From: Niallia circulans
GTDB lineage: Bacteria > Bacillota > Bacilli > Bacillales > Cytobacillaceae
DNA length: 64,000 nt
Reading direction: 5' to 3'
Assembly (NCBI RefSeq): GCF_007273535.1
Contig: NZ_RIBP01000001.1
Coordinates: 248,001 to 312,000 of the forward strand
A program made the position numbers and the translations under genes. Positions 55,537 through 63,702 of the stretch are shown piece by piece (position 1 is the stretch's first letter; the number at the start of each line of letters is the position of its first letter). A model generated the notes under the pieces. It was not told the DNA's origin, made no database searches, and saw nothing but the letters and a program-made list of their open reading frames with translations.

Positions 55537-55833
55537 ATGATCGTTATGACAGCAAATTATCAATGTAAGGCTGGAATGGGTGATACGGTAGAACAAGCAT
55601 TAAGAGAAATGATCTTGTTAGTTAAAGAAGAGAAGGGCTGTATTAACTATCTAGTGAACCGCTCAAAAGATGACGGTGACACTTTTTTATTGTTTGAACA
55701 ATATGAAGACGAAGAAGCACTTGCCCGCCACTCAGAAACACCGTACTTTAAGCGAATTGTTTTAGATACTATCGTTCCACTACTCGAAAAACGGGAGCGT
55801 ACTTTTTATACGCCTGTTACGAGTCTTCCTTAA
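55537..55833 (+). CDS. antibiotic biosynthesis monooxygenase-domain protein (YgiN-like)
   Basis: 98 residues. ABM fold: VMTANYQCKAGMGDTVEQAL, EEKGCINYLVNRSKDDGDTFLLFEQYEDEEALARHSETPYFK (key parts GCINYLVNRS, FEQYEDEEAL and HSETPYFK). Usually quinol or small-aromatic oxidation without cofactor, or a binding role. The ATG at 55537 follows AAAGGAG. Confidence 0.87.
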   Translation: MIVMTANYQCKAGMGDTVEQALREMILLVKEEKGCINYLVNRSKDDGDTFLLFEQYEDEEALARHSETPYFKRIVLDTIVPLLEKRERTFYTPVTSLP

Positions 55834-55920
55834 CTTTAGGCAGCTGTAGTGTTATAAAGGGGAAAGTAACTAACTATGGTTTCTGTTTACAGATATGGTG
55901 AAAAGTAGAAGCAATAAATA

Positions 55921-55970
55921 TACCAAAAACACGCCTGATTCCTGTTTAAGGGTTAGGCGTGTTTTTGGTA
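55921..55970. terminator. perfect long terminator hairpin
   Basis: TACCAAAAACACGCCT and its exact reverse complement, 18-base loop. The T-rich arm serves both strands. Confidence 0.85.
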
Positions 55971-55983
55971 TGTTTAATTTCAA

Positions 55984-56150
55984 TCTAAGAAGGATTAACG
56001 CTCATTTCAGGAGTTAACGCTCTGTTTCTTGTGAAATTGGCTAATTGAGAGATAAAGTACGTAGGTGAAGGAGTTTTTCTATAAAAAGGTATGGCATTCT
56101 GTTTATGCAACTATAATGGCAGCATTCCTGTAATAAGTGAAAATGCGATT
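55984..56150. repeat. dispersed intergenic repeat copy
   Basis: GGATTAACGCTC, then GGAGTTAACGCTC, TTGTGAAAT, TAAAGTACGTAGG and ATGGCAGCATTCCTGTAATAA. Parts recur at 17756-17817, 41322, 55350 and 59856. Degenerate and non-coding. Confidence 0.5.
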
Positions 56151-56235
56151 TGAATGAAAAAAGACCTCTTGATAAGATAAATATGTCCAAAGCTGGCGCG
56201 CTAAAAGGACAAAACATCTAATCGGAGGTCTCACT

Positions 56236-57543
56236 ATGAATTATAACCAAAATCATAAAATAGCTCAAATCACACCTAAAACCTTAGTAATTGGTATTGA
56301 TATTGCCAAACATCATCATGTAGCTAGAGCTTAGGATTATCGTGGAATGGAGCTAGGTTCTACTTGTTTTTTTGATAATACTCAAGAAGGATTTAGGACA
56401 TTTATTGATTGGATTAATAAAATAAAAGAGTCATGCGAAATGGAGTCTGTCATTACTGGAATGGATCCTACGGGCCATTATTGGCTTAATTTAGCTCATA
56501 TTCTAAAGGAGGAACAGATTAAGTTCGTAACGGTCAACCCTTTACACGTCAAGTACAGTAAGGAGTTAGACGATAACTCTCCAACAAAAAATGATGTAAA
56601 AGACGCAAAAGTCATTGCACAACTAGTCAAGGATGGTAGATACGCCGAACCAACGATACCACAAGGAGTTTTTGCGGAACTGCGTGTGGGTAAGAAATTA
56701 CGTGATCTATTAAATGTAGACTTACAAATTGTGCAAGGACAGGTACACAACTGGATTGATCGATACTTTCCAGAGTTCTTTACCGTTTTTAAAAGTTGGG
56801 AAGGGAAGGCAGCTCTTCATTTATTAAAACTCGATGCTTTACCTTACGAAATAGGCGAATATACAGATGAAGAATTACTGGATTATCTAAGGCAAGCAGT
56901 GAAAAGAAGTATAGGAATAAAGAAGATTCGTGCCTTAAAAGAAGCCGCCAATCGCTCGATTGGCATTCGTCAGGGCGCCATGATGGCTAAAATGGAATTA
57001 AGAACGTTAATTCATAAGTATGAACTCATTCAAGCCAAGTTCGAAGAGCTTGACCAAACTCTGGATACACTGCTTCAAGATATTCCAGGCGTTGATCAAA
57101 TGTTAGAAATAACAGGAATTGGACGCGATACAGTGGCGGGTTTTTTCGCTGAAGTAGGCGATTTGAGTGAATACAATCATCCCCGTCAGATAACCAAACT
57201 GGCAGGACTCAGCTTAAAAGAAAATACATCAGGAAAGCATAAAGGGAGGACCAGAATAACCAAACGTGGTCGAAAGAAATTACGAGCATTGTTATTCCGG
57301 GCATCTATGATTCTAGTAGCCAAGAACATGGCCTTTAAAGCCCTACATCTTTACTACACAACGAGACCTGACAATCCGTTGAAAAAGATGCAGTCTTTAA
57401 TTGCTTTGTGTAACAAGCTCATCCGTATACTCTTCTCTATTGTTCCAAGAGGAGAAGATGTTGAAGGACATCCCTCATATGCATGCATTTATCCAGGAAC
57501 CAGTAGCAGCTTAATCACTATAAAACTAACTATTAACAATTAG
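56236..57543 (+). pseudogene. IS110-family DEDD transposase with internal TAG stop
   Basis: ATG behind GGAGGTC reads MNYNQNHKIAQITPKTLVIG, IDIAKHHHVARA and then TAG at 56332. The same frame continues DYRGMELG and stays open to 57543. CAG to TAG (Gln to stop) at codon 33 is the likely event. DEDD elements are IGIDIAK (first Asp), TGMDPTGHYW, and KNDVKDAKVIAQL; the C-terminal transposase_20 domain has EITGIGRDTVAGFFAEVGDL and TRITKRGRKKLRALLF with the Ser in LAGLSLKENTSGKHKG. A re-start at ATG 56347 would lack the first catalytic Asp. Confidence 0.88.
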
Positions 57544-57722
57544 ATTTGGAAAGATGAACGGACAAAATCAGCATGGGATTAGTCGGCAATAGACTTAGAT
57601 CCTGTGTAGCAGCGTGACCGACATCTACCTTTTGGAAAGGTTGAACGAAGGAATATAGGAGCGTAGACTTTGTGACTTGGGAGGCTAGACCCCAGAAAGA
57701 GATGGGGACATCCATTGGTGCG
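57544..57722 (+). ncRNA. candidate IS110/IS1111 bridge RNA region
   Basis: Right-hand non-coding part of the IS, rich in short stems (ACCTTTTGGAAAGGTT; GGGAGGCTAGACCCC). In IS110-family elements the long non-coding end encodes the bridge RNA with target and donor loops; IS1111-type copies place it after the transposase. The structure was only read by eye. Confidence 0.4.
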
Positions 57723-58082
57723 TAAATTCTTATTTATAAAACTTTTTGAAATTAACCAAAGATTGGGCTAGTTTTTTTGCGCTCATTTTCTTTTTAAACT
57801 GTTTATTTTTCATACAAACTAAGTGAGTTGATAGAAATATGGAGAAAAACTGCGTATTTAAGTGAAAAATGTTTGTTTATTGAGGGAGTTAGGGGGAACA
57901 GCAACTTTCTCTAAGTTTCACATAAAATAATGAGGATGGATATATACTAATATACAGCTTAGAACTATATAGCCCTATTCATTAGTAGTAGGGCATTTGG
58001 TGCTAAAGTTCTTTTCACAAATATCTAGTCATGCTTTTTATACGTACACCACTATGGGTTATGTATCTGTAATACAAAAACG
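57723..58082. other. intergenic region, nothing recognised
   Basis: 360 AT-rich bases between the IS110 end and the next terminator. Confidence 0.45.
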
Positions 58083-58132
58083 CAAAAAGACGGAATAGGC
58101 CCGGATGATTTGGCTATATTCCGTCTTTTGTT
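58083..58132. terminator. terminator of the secreted amidase gene
   Basis: AAAAGACGGAATAG / CTATATTCCGTCTTTT hairpin with T-rich flanks on both strands. It lies 35 bases after the stop of the minus-strand gene. Confidence 0.83.
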
Positions 58133-58167
58133 TACATAATGATTTATATTAGATACATTATATTACG

Positions 58168-59175
58168 CTAATTGAAAAAAATAACTCTAAAATCGTGGCT
58201 TGAATCTCCTACAGTTGATAAGCTCTTATGAAGGTGAGCATCACTATGGGCAGAATAACGGATCGTATCCTTTTCACCATTTCTGTCATAGACTACGACT
58301 GTATGATACCACGTTCCTGTTGAGTTTTTATAAAATTGGATTACGTCACCTGTATTTGCATATTTAGAAGCACTTTTAGCAGTACTATATTTAGAGACAG
58401 TGTGCTTCTTAGTCCCAACCCAGTAACTATAAAAATCGGTTACTCTCATCCAAGAAGTAGTGTTATAGATATAACCCCACTTATTCAGTTTGCTATACCA
58501 GTATTTAGTGGTAGGCCTTTTATTCGGATATCCCCCCTCAAAACTTCCTGTCATACCCATCCCCCCAGCATAAAGCACTTGAGAAACATAGTTAGTACAG
58601 TCTCCTCCAGATCCACCGTAATAATTATATCTTTCAGAAGTGGTAGTATCCCAATGTGTCTTCATATAATTCTTTGCAGCTGTTGGAGAAAAACTTGAAC
58701 TACCAGTTACTGCTTTAGCTTGCATTTTTGGCAAGGAATTATCTATAGGTAGTTCATTATTAATTTTATCCTCAATTTCTTGATTCTTTTTTATATTTTC
58801 ATTTCTTATTTCTTCTATAGTCATGTTCTCTAGAGAATTATCAAGGGAGAAGAATGATTTGGTCTCATTATTTTGACTCATAACTAAGTTTTTTTCAAAT
58901 TCGCTGCTATATATACTAGCATAAGCTGATAATAAATCGTAATTATAACCTTCAAATTCCGTACTATTTTCAGCTAATCTATTAACTGTATTAATAAAAT
59001 CTTCAGAGCCCACCTGATATTCCAAGTTCTTATCTTTTAGATAGTTTATTAAAGCTTCTTCCCCTTGCTTTACTGTAAAACTATCAATTGAGAACGTCTG
59101 TTCACTTGCATGGGCTTTATAGCCTATACCAAATAATAAAAACAAAATTAAAAATCCTAATGCTTTTCTAATCAA
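58168..59175 (-). CDS. secreted Amidase_6-domain protein
   Basis: 335 residues. Signal peptide KALGFLILFLLFGIGYKAHASEQ cleaved after AHA, an extracellular helical region of about 130 residues, then the Amidase_6 catalytic domain: AKNYMKTHWDTTTSERYNYYGGSGGDCTNYVSQVLYAGG (key part GGDCTNYVSQVL with Cys), WYHTVVVYDRNG (His) and RYSAHSDAHLHKSL. Probably a cell-wall or peptide amidase. The TTG at 59175 (LIRKALG) follows GGAGG; the longer ATG at 59199 has no ribosome site and codes for part of it. Confidence 0.87.
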   Translation of the reverse strand: MIRKALGFLILFLLFGIGYKAHASEQTFSIDSFTVKQGEEALINYLKDKNLEYQVGSEDFINTVNRLAENSTEFEGYNYDLLSAYASIYSSEFEKNLVMSQNNETKSFFSLDNSLENMTIEEIRNENIKKNQEIEDKINNELPIDNSLPKMQAKAVTGSSSFSPTAAKNYMKTHWDTTTSERYNYYGGSGGDCTNYVSQVLYAGGMGMTGSFEGGYPNKRPTTKYWYSKLNKWGYIYNTTSWMRVTDFYSYWVGTKKHTVSKYSTAKSASKYANTGDVIQFYKNSTGTWYHTVVVYDRNGEKDTIRYSAHSDAHLHKSLSTVGDSSHDFRVIFFN

Positions 59176-59302
59176 CCTAAATCCTCCAAAAAAATTCATA
59201 TTTTTCTATATTATTACATATTATTGTATATTTTGGATAATTTCAATGTAATCTGTTAGAATATAATAAAACTGTTTTAAATTTATTGAAGAGGTGTACT
59301 GA

Positions 59303-59743
59303 GTGAACAATAATAAAGTAACTGTTCCAATCATAGTTTTTCTTACTATCTGCATTATATTTGTACTTATATTACTTAGCATTAAGTTTATCCCTATTAG
59401 CGATAAATGGAGTGGGACAAGTAATGACAAGAAGTGGAGTTTCACTATACAAGAAACAGATAGAAAAGATTATCATATAGGAAAACTATATTGGAAAGGT
59501 TCGAAAAAGGAAGAACAACATATTAATATAGTTAGTTTTACATCTAAGATTGATAATAAAGTATATGATGTAATTGAGAGGGAAAGTAATGATGAGGGTG
59601 GCAATATAACGGACAAAGATGAAATGACTTATATGGAAGGAATTCAAAAAGAGGAAATAAATGGTAAATCGATAAAAATAATCATAAAGTGGAGCGATAA
59701 CAACATTGAGCATGAATCGCATATTACCTTAAAAAAAGAATAA
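59303..59743 (+). CDS. hypothetical membrane-anchored protein
   Basis: 146 residues, GTG start behind GAAGAGGTG. N-terminal helix VPIIVFLTICIIFVLILLS, then an outer beta-rich part with DKWSGTSNDKKWSFTIQETD, RESNDEGGNITDKDEMTYMEG and IIIKWSDNNIEHES. No family recognised. Divergent from the amidase gene. Confidence 0.7.
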   Translation: MNNNKVTVPIIVFLTICIIFVLILLSIKFIPISDKWSGTSNDKKWSFTIQETDRKDYHIGKLYWKGSKKEEQHINIVSFTSKIDNKVYDVIERESNDEGGNITDKDEMTYMEGIQKEEINGKSIKIIIKWSDNNIEHESHITLKKE

Positions 59744-59744
59744 A

Positions 59745-59798
59745 TAGAAAACGGGCATTAAAAGTTTCAAATCTTGACTTCTAATGCCTGTTTTCTAT
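59745..59798 (+). terminator. terminator
   Basis: AGAAAACGGGCATTA / TAATGCCTGTTTTCT stem, directly behind the stop. Confidence 0.8.
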
Positions 59799-60006
59799 GT
59801 TTAAAAGATAGTGTCTTTTAAGATGAGTAAATTAACTGCAGCTTAATTACTTTATGATTAAAAAGGCACAATTCCTATAATAAATGAAAACTAGCTTGTG
59901 GAAGAAACGTGGCAGCATAGTTGAAGGAGGATATTTATAAAGTTTATTGAATATCTTTTAATTAAGTTAGATGAGTTTAGAGTAGCTAAGGAAGGATGAA
60001 TTGAGA

Positions 60007-60396
60007 ATGGCACAAATTAGAGTGTTTGGTCTCAAAGAAAGTTTAAACCCAATAAAAAAACAATTATCTGAGGTAATACATTCTTGTGTTATGGATGCAT
60101 TTCAGTATCCATCAGAAAAGAGGTTTCATCGCTTCTTTCCTATGGATAAAGATGATTTTTTATTTGCGGACGGAAGAACAGAGGATTATACCATAATTGA
60201 AATAAGTATATTTGAAGGTAGGACAGTAGAAAGTAAGAAGAAGTTGATTAATTTACTGTTCAAACGAATTAAAAACGAGTTAAAAATAACTTCTCAGGAT
60301 GTGGAAATCACCATATTTGAAACCCCTAAACATAATTGGGGAATTAGGGGATTACCAGGTGATGAACTTACACTAAATTATAATGTTAATATTTGA
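60007..60396 (+). CDS. tautomerase-family protein
   Basis: 129 residues. The double beta-alpha-beta plan of Tautomerase_2 proteins: IRVFGLKESLNPIKKQLSEVIHSCVMDAFQYP, RFHRFFPMDKDDFLF, and IIEISIFEGRTVESKKKLINLLFKRI (key part FEGRTVESKKKL), EITIFETPKHNWGIRGLPGDEL. No clear Pro1, because the start is Met-Ala. The ATG at 60007 follows AAGGATG. Activity unknown. Confidence 0.82.
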   Translation: MAQIRVFGLKESLNPIKKQLSEVIHSCVMDAFQYPSEKRFHRFFPMDKDDFLFADGRTEDYTIIEISIFEGRTVESKKKLINLLFKRIKNELKITSQDVEITIFETPKHNWGIRGLPGDELTLNYNVNI

Positions 60397-60498
60397 AAAT
60401 AAGGTGGTCAGCTGATTGTTCAACTAACGAGTGCTGAGCACAAGAGGATTCGCTGCGGCGTTCCTTTTTTGTTATGGGGCTAACATGGCAGTTTAGCG

Positions 60499-61530
60499 GT
60501 GCGAAATGTTCCTAGTTAAATGGAGGATGGTTACATTACTCCGGTAAAGGTTAGGCAGTTCCTTTCGGAACTGAAGGGTTATATCGAAGAATCAAATGAT
60601 GAGGTAACGCTCGGAAGGGTTCTCTCTTAGTCGAATAGCACTTGATTTAGTAAGGTTGATAGTGTTATAAGCTCGGTGAAAAGGCGTGAGAAATTACCGT
60701 ATCAGTTCGGCTGACGAAAGCCTACTCGATGGAGTGGTGTAATTCATGGTGCTTGAGTTGAATGAATATGGTGAGAATGCGAATAAACCTAAAATAAATG
60801 GTTAAGCTGACAAACTTCTGAATGTACGGGTCTATACCTGCTATACATAGAAATGTGTTCCATGAGATGACTAAAACCTTACAGAAAAGATACAAGGGAT
60901 ATCAGACAAAACTGTATAGAATACAAAAAATGGTGTTTGTCCCCATCCATGCGCAACGGTGGAAAAAGACACTTGGATTCTCGCAAGTGATATGTAACTT
61001 TACTGCCGAAGGTAGAGAGAAAATTCACAATAGCCTAAAGGCTATTGATAAAAATATGCTTTCTTACATCATGAGAAATTACATTCCGAGTAGATCTATT
61101 GAATATAACGACAATCGAATTAGTAAGTTTATTGCCCAATATGGCAAATGTGCAATTCTAGGTGAAGGGTTAGGGATTCATGAATGGCATTGTCATCACA
61201 TAAACCCTTATCATCTTTCAAAAGATGATAGTTATTCAAACTTAGTTGTTATTCATAAAACAATTCATCAATTGGTACACCTAAAAGATAAAGTGAAAAT
61301 AGAAGCTCTTTTACAATCTCTAAAGCTTACAAGTAGGCAAAAAGAAAAAGTAAATAAACTACGATTAAGATGTCAAAATGAAATAATCTAACTTTGGAAA
61401 ACAGCACTCGATTGCTTAATACATAGAAAGAATAGATTGGATTAGTTGGAACGCCGTATGATTCGAAAGTTTCACGTACGGTGTGAACAGGGGGAAAAGG
61501 GAGCGATAACTTCAAACTCTTACCTATCTG
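60499..61530 (+). mobile_element. shortened group II intron carrying an HNH-type open frame
   Basis: The 5' end GTGCG at 60499 fits the group II start. About 320 bases of domain I-III-like RNA sequence follow, then an open frame at 60822-61391, then a typical domain V (GCCGTATG-ATTCGAAAGTTT-CACGTACGGT, 61452-61483) and a domain VI-like GGGGGAAAAGGGAGCGATAAC. Total about 1 kb, whereas intact bacterial introns of this class are above 2 kb. The reverse transcriptase part is absent. The 3' border is estimated. Confidence 0.65.
60822..61391 (+). CDS. group II intron-encoded protein remnant with HNH endonuclease domain
   Basis: 189 residues. No reverse transcriptase YADD motif. N-terminal half is basic (KRYKGYQTKLYRIQKMVFVP, RWKKTLGFSQV) and could be a maturase-like RNA-binding region; the C-terminal HNH motif is GIHEWHCHHINPYHLSKDDSYSNLVVIHKTIHQLVH (key parts EWHCHHINPYH and NLVVIHKTIHQLVH), as in intron endonucleases. 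First codon is uncertain (AATGTACGGG, TTG/ATG region at 60822; ATG at 60864 is an alternative). Lies in domain IV of the intron. Confidence 0.7.
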   Translation: MYGSIPAIHRNVFHEMTKTLQKRYKGYQTKLYRIQKMVFVPIHAQRWKKTLGFSQVICNFTAEGREKIHNSLKAIDKNMLSYIMRNYIPSRSIEYNDNRISKFIAQYGKCAILGEGLGIHEWHCHHINPYHLSKDDSYSNLVVIHKTIHQLVHLKDKVKIEALLQSLKLTSRQKEKVNKLRLRCQNEII

Positions 61531-61930
61531 TATAAATAAGAAAATCAAAATATTTTAAAGGGAGTTGTATATCTAAGATGAAATCCATTATGAAATTAGT
61601 CGGTAAATTGGCAAGGAAGGGTATTTGTAAGAATAGCACGTAATAACGAAGCATATTGTGCCAAAAAGGTTCAACCGCATATAGATTTTGTTGCTTAATT
61701 ATTTATAGTGTTCTCGAAGAGATAATATAATCATCGAGTGTTAGCTACCTCCTTTATTTATCCATGCCTTCACGAAGCCAAAAATAATCTGAACTCATTA
61801 ACATCGTATATTATCCGATTAAAAGGGTTATGAAATCCTGCGAATAAGTGAGCATTCGAGAGATATCCGTATAAATCTGAGGGAGCAGAACAAGGATTAT
61901 GGGTAATCGGAGAGGTTTTTCGCAATTTTT
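61531..61930. other. intergenic region after the intron
   Basis: A 21-codon frame at 61578-61643 (MKSIMKLVGKLARKGICKNST behind AAGGGAG) may be a chance reading. Nothing else recognised. Confidence 0.35.
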
Positions 61931-61980
61931 CAACAAATAAAAGCATTAATCCCAGATTGGATTAATGCTTTTATTTGTTA
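61931..61980. terminator. long perfect terminator of the aldo/keto reductase gene
   Basis: ACAAATAAAAGCATTAATCC / GGATTAATGCTTTTATTTGT, 20-base stem and 7-base loop, T-rich on both strands. Confidence 0.87.
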
Positions 61981-62033
61981 ATACATTTTTTCGAAGCTAC
62001 CTTTTAGATGTTAGGAAAAGCTTTTGTAATAAA

Positions 62034-62951
62034 TTAATTTACTTTTAATGGTGGAACTGCATCCATAGGATTTATGCCACTTGCTGCCCAAGCTATTGCT
62101 TTATTCTGGTCTAATTGATTCAAACGCTCCATTTCTTTTTCTGGAATTTTAAAATCAAATAGATTTAAATTTTCACGAATTCGCTCTGGTTTGCTACTTC
62201 TTGTAAGTACACCATAGCCATGTTGCAATCCCCAACGCAATAGTAATTTTGCTTCTGGTACATTAAGTTTTGTAGCAATTTCTTTAGTTACCAATTGAGA
62301 TTCTGCTTTTATCTCCGCAAGAACTTCTCCACCTTGTCCTTCTGCAACTCTCCAAGTTGAAAGAGGAGCAAGAGAACTATAAGCAATAGGTGCAATTGAA
62401 TTTTCTTTCATGTACTTAGTCAATTCCACTTGTGCAGAAATTGGATGAAACTCCACTTGGTTTGCTTCAGGTTTAGGTAATCCCGCATCCAATATTTCTT
62501 GGATTGTCCCTTTATTGTAATTTGAAACACCAATATGCTTGGCAAGTCCTAATTTTTTAAGCTCTATAAAGGCATTCCACTGTTCTAGTCTAAGTTCGGA
62601 TAGCGGAGCATGTATTAGGTAAAGGTCTACATAATCTAACTGAAGCTCTTTCAGCTGATTTTTAAGCGTTTCGATAGTTTGTTTGTAGTTTTTATCGGGT
62701 GTTCCTAAGAAAGTGGATCCTGGAAAAAGTTTAGTAGTTACAAAAATTTCATCCCTTGATATACCAGATGTTTTAATCCCGTTACCAGTGCCATCTTCAT
62801 TACCGTACGCCTCAGATGAATCAATGTGTCTAAAACCTGCTTTAAGTGCTTCTTTTACTCCGTATTCAGCTTGGTCTTTTGATAATTGAAAAGTGCCGAA
62901 TCCTACAAGGGGCATGCCCATTCCATTACGAGTTGATTGTAATAATTCCAT
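62034..62951 (-). CDS. aldo/keto reductase
   Basis: 305 residues, AKR fold. Catalytic Asp/Tyr in RHIDSSEAYGNE, Lys in FVTTKLFPG, His in YLIHAPLS; LGLAKHIGVSNYNK and RSSKPERIRENL bind NADPH. Reduces aldehydes or ketones. The ATG at 62951 follows TTGGAGG; an upstream ATG at 63005 has no ribosome site. Divergent from an HxlR regulator, so likely induced by reactive electrophiles. Confidence 0.93.
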   Translation of the reverse strand: MELLQSTRNGMGMPLVGFGTFQLSKDQAEYGVKEALKAGFRHIDSSEAYGNEDGTGNGIKTSGISRDEIFVTTKLFPGSTFLGTPDKNYKQTIETLKNQLKELQLDYVDLYLIHAPLSELRLEQWNAFIELKKLGLAKHIGVSNYNKGTIQEILDAGLPKPEANQVEFHPISAQVELTKYMKENSIAPIAYSSLAPLSTWRVAEGQGGEVLAEIKAESQLVTKEIATKLNVPEAKLLLRWGLQHGYGVLTRSSKPERIRENLNLFDFKIPEKEMERLNQLDQNKAIAWAASGINPMDAVPPLKVN

Positions 62952-63211
62952 TATTATTAACCTCCAATTTATGAGAAAAAATTTTTTTTGTATATTTATT
63001 AACACGGTGTAGAACTTTATTTTTAGTATTATCGCTAGGACTTAATCCTAATACCTAGTTTATAGAGTAGATTGTTTGGTGCAGTATTTTCTAATGGTGA
63101 AATAGAATTATTCTCTTATATATATTAACGCTCCTTTTTGTAAAATTTCTAATCTGTACTTGCAAAATCAATAGTACAATAGCTAGTATATAAATGTAAG
63201 TAGGCACATTT

Positions 63212-63246
63212 TTGTTGTATAGGATACAATTTGTTGTATAGTATAC
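63212..63246. promoter_or_regulatory. tandem repeat operator candidate between AKR and HxlR genes
   Basis: TTGTTGTATAGGATAC (63212-63227) and TTGTTGTATAGTATAC (63231-63246) repeat with one mismatch at 19-base spacing, two helix turns. Good size for two HxlR dimers; it lies 38 bases before the HxlR start and would also cover its promoter. Confidence 0.5.
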
Positions 63247-63283
63247 TTTTTTATACTTAAAATGAACTTATTGGAGTGACATT

Positions 63284-63646
63284 ATGAAAGATTTAGATAA
63301 TGAAATTAGTCAAGAAGACTTTGCTTGTCCTGTCGGGGTTACAGTAGATGTAGTAGGTGGAAAGTGGAAAGGTCTCATCTTATATCACTTAATTTCCGGT
63401 CCAAAGCGTTTTAATGAAATACGAAGAATAATGCCTAAAATTACTCAACGAATGCTAACATTGCAACTTCGTGAGTTAGAACAAGATGGTATTGTAAATC
63501 GTGAAATATACCAGCAAATTCCTCCCAAAGTAGAATATTCTCTAACAGAATTTGGAGAAACGTTGAAGCCTATTATCTTTCTTATGAGGGATTGGGGAGA
63601 GACATATGAGAATGAAATTCTAACGAAGCGAACAAACAAGATTTAA
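63284..63646 (+). CDS. HxlR-family transcriptional regulator
   Basis: 120 residues. DFACPVGVTVDVVGGKWKGLILYHLISGPKRFNEIRRIMPKITQRMLTLQLRELEQDGIV (key parts CPVGVTVDVVGGKWK, RFNEIRRIMP and LQLRELEQDGIV) is the classic HxlR winged helix. Cys15 next to Pro is the residue used by HypR/YodB-type sensors for disulfide stress. Controls its neighbour AKR gene by layout. RBS TTGGAG. Confidence 0.92.
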   Translation: MKDLDNEISQEDFACPVGVTVDVVGGKWKGLILYHLISGPKRFNEIRRIMPKITQRMLTLQLRELEQDGIVNREIYQQIPPKVEYSLTEFGETLKPIIFLMRDWGETYENEILTKRTNKI

Positions 63647-63659
63647 CTAATTTTGATAA

Positions 63660-63702
63660 AGAAAAGCCGATTTCTATTTTAAGAAATCGGCTTTTTATCA
63701 TT
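63660..63702. terminator. convergent terminator
   Basis: AAAAGCCGATTTCT / AGAAATCGGCTTTT stem between the converging HxlR and MerR genes. Confidence 0.87.

Larger units (their letters stand above)
56155..57722 (+). mobile_element. IS110-family insertion sequence (IS1111-like layout), inactivated
   Basis: One transposase gene with about 75 bases of non-coding left end and about 180 bases of structured right end. No terminal inverted repeats, as usual for IS110. Both ends share GGACAAAA (56211 left, 57559 right). Limits are estimated from where the spacer repeat stops on the left and the structured part ends on the right. Confidence 0.7.
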
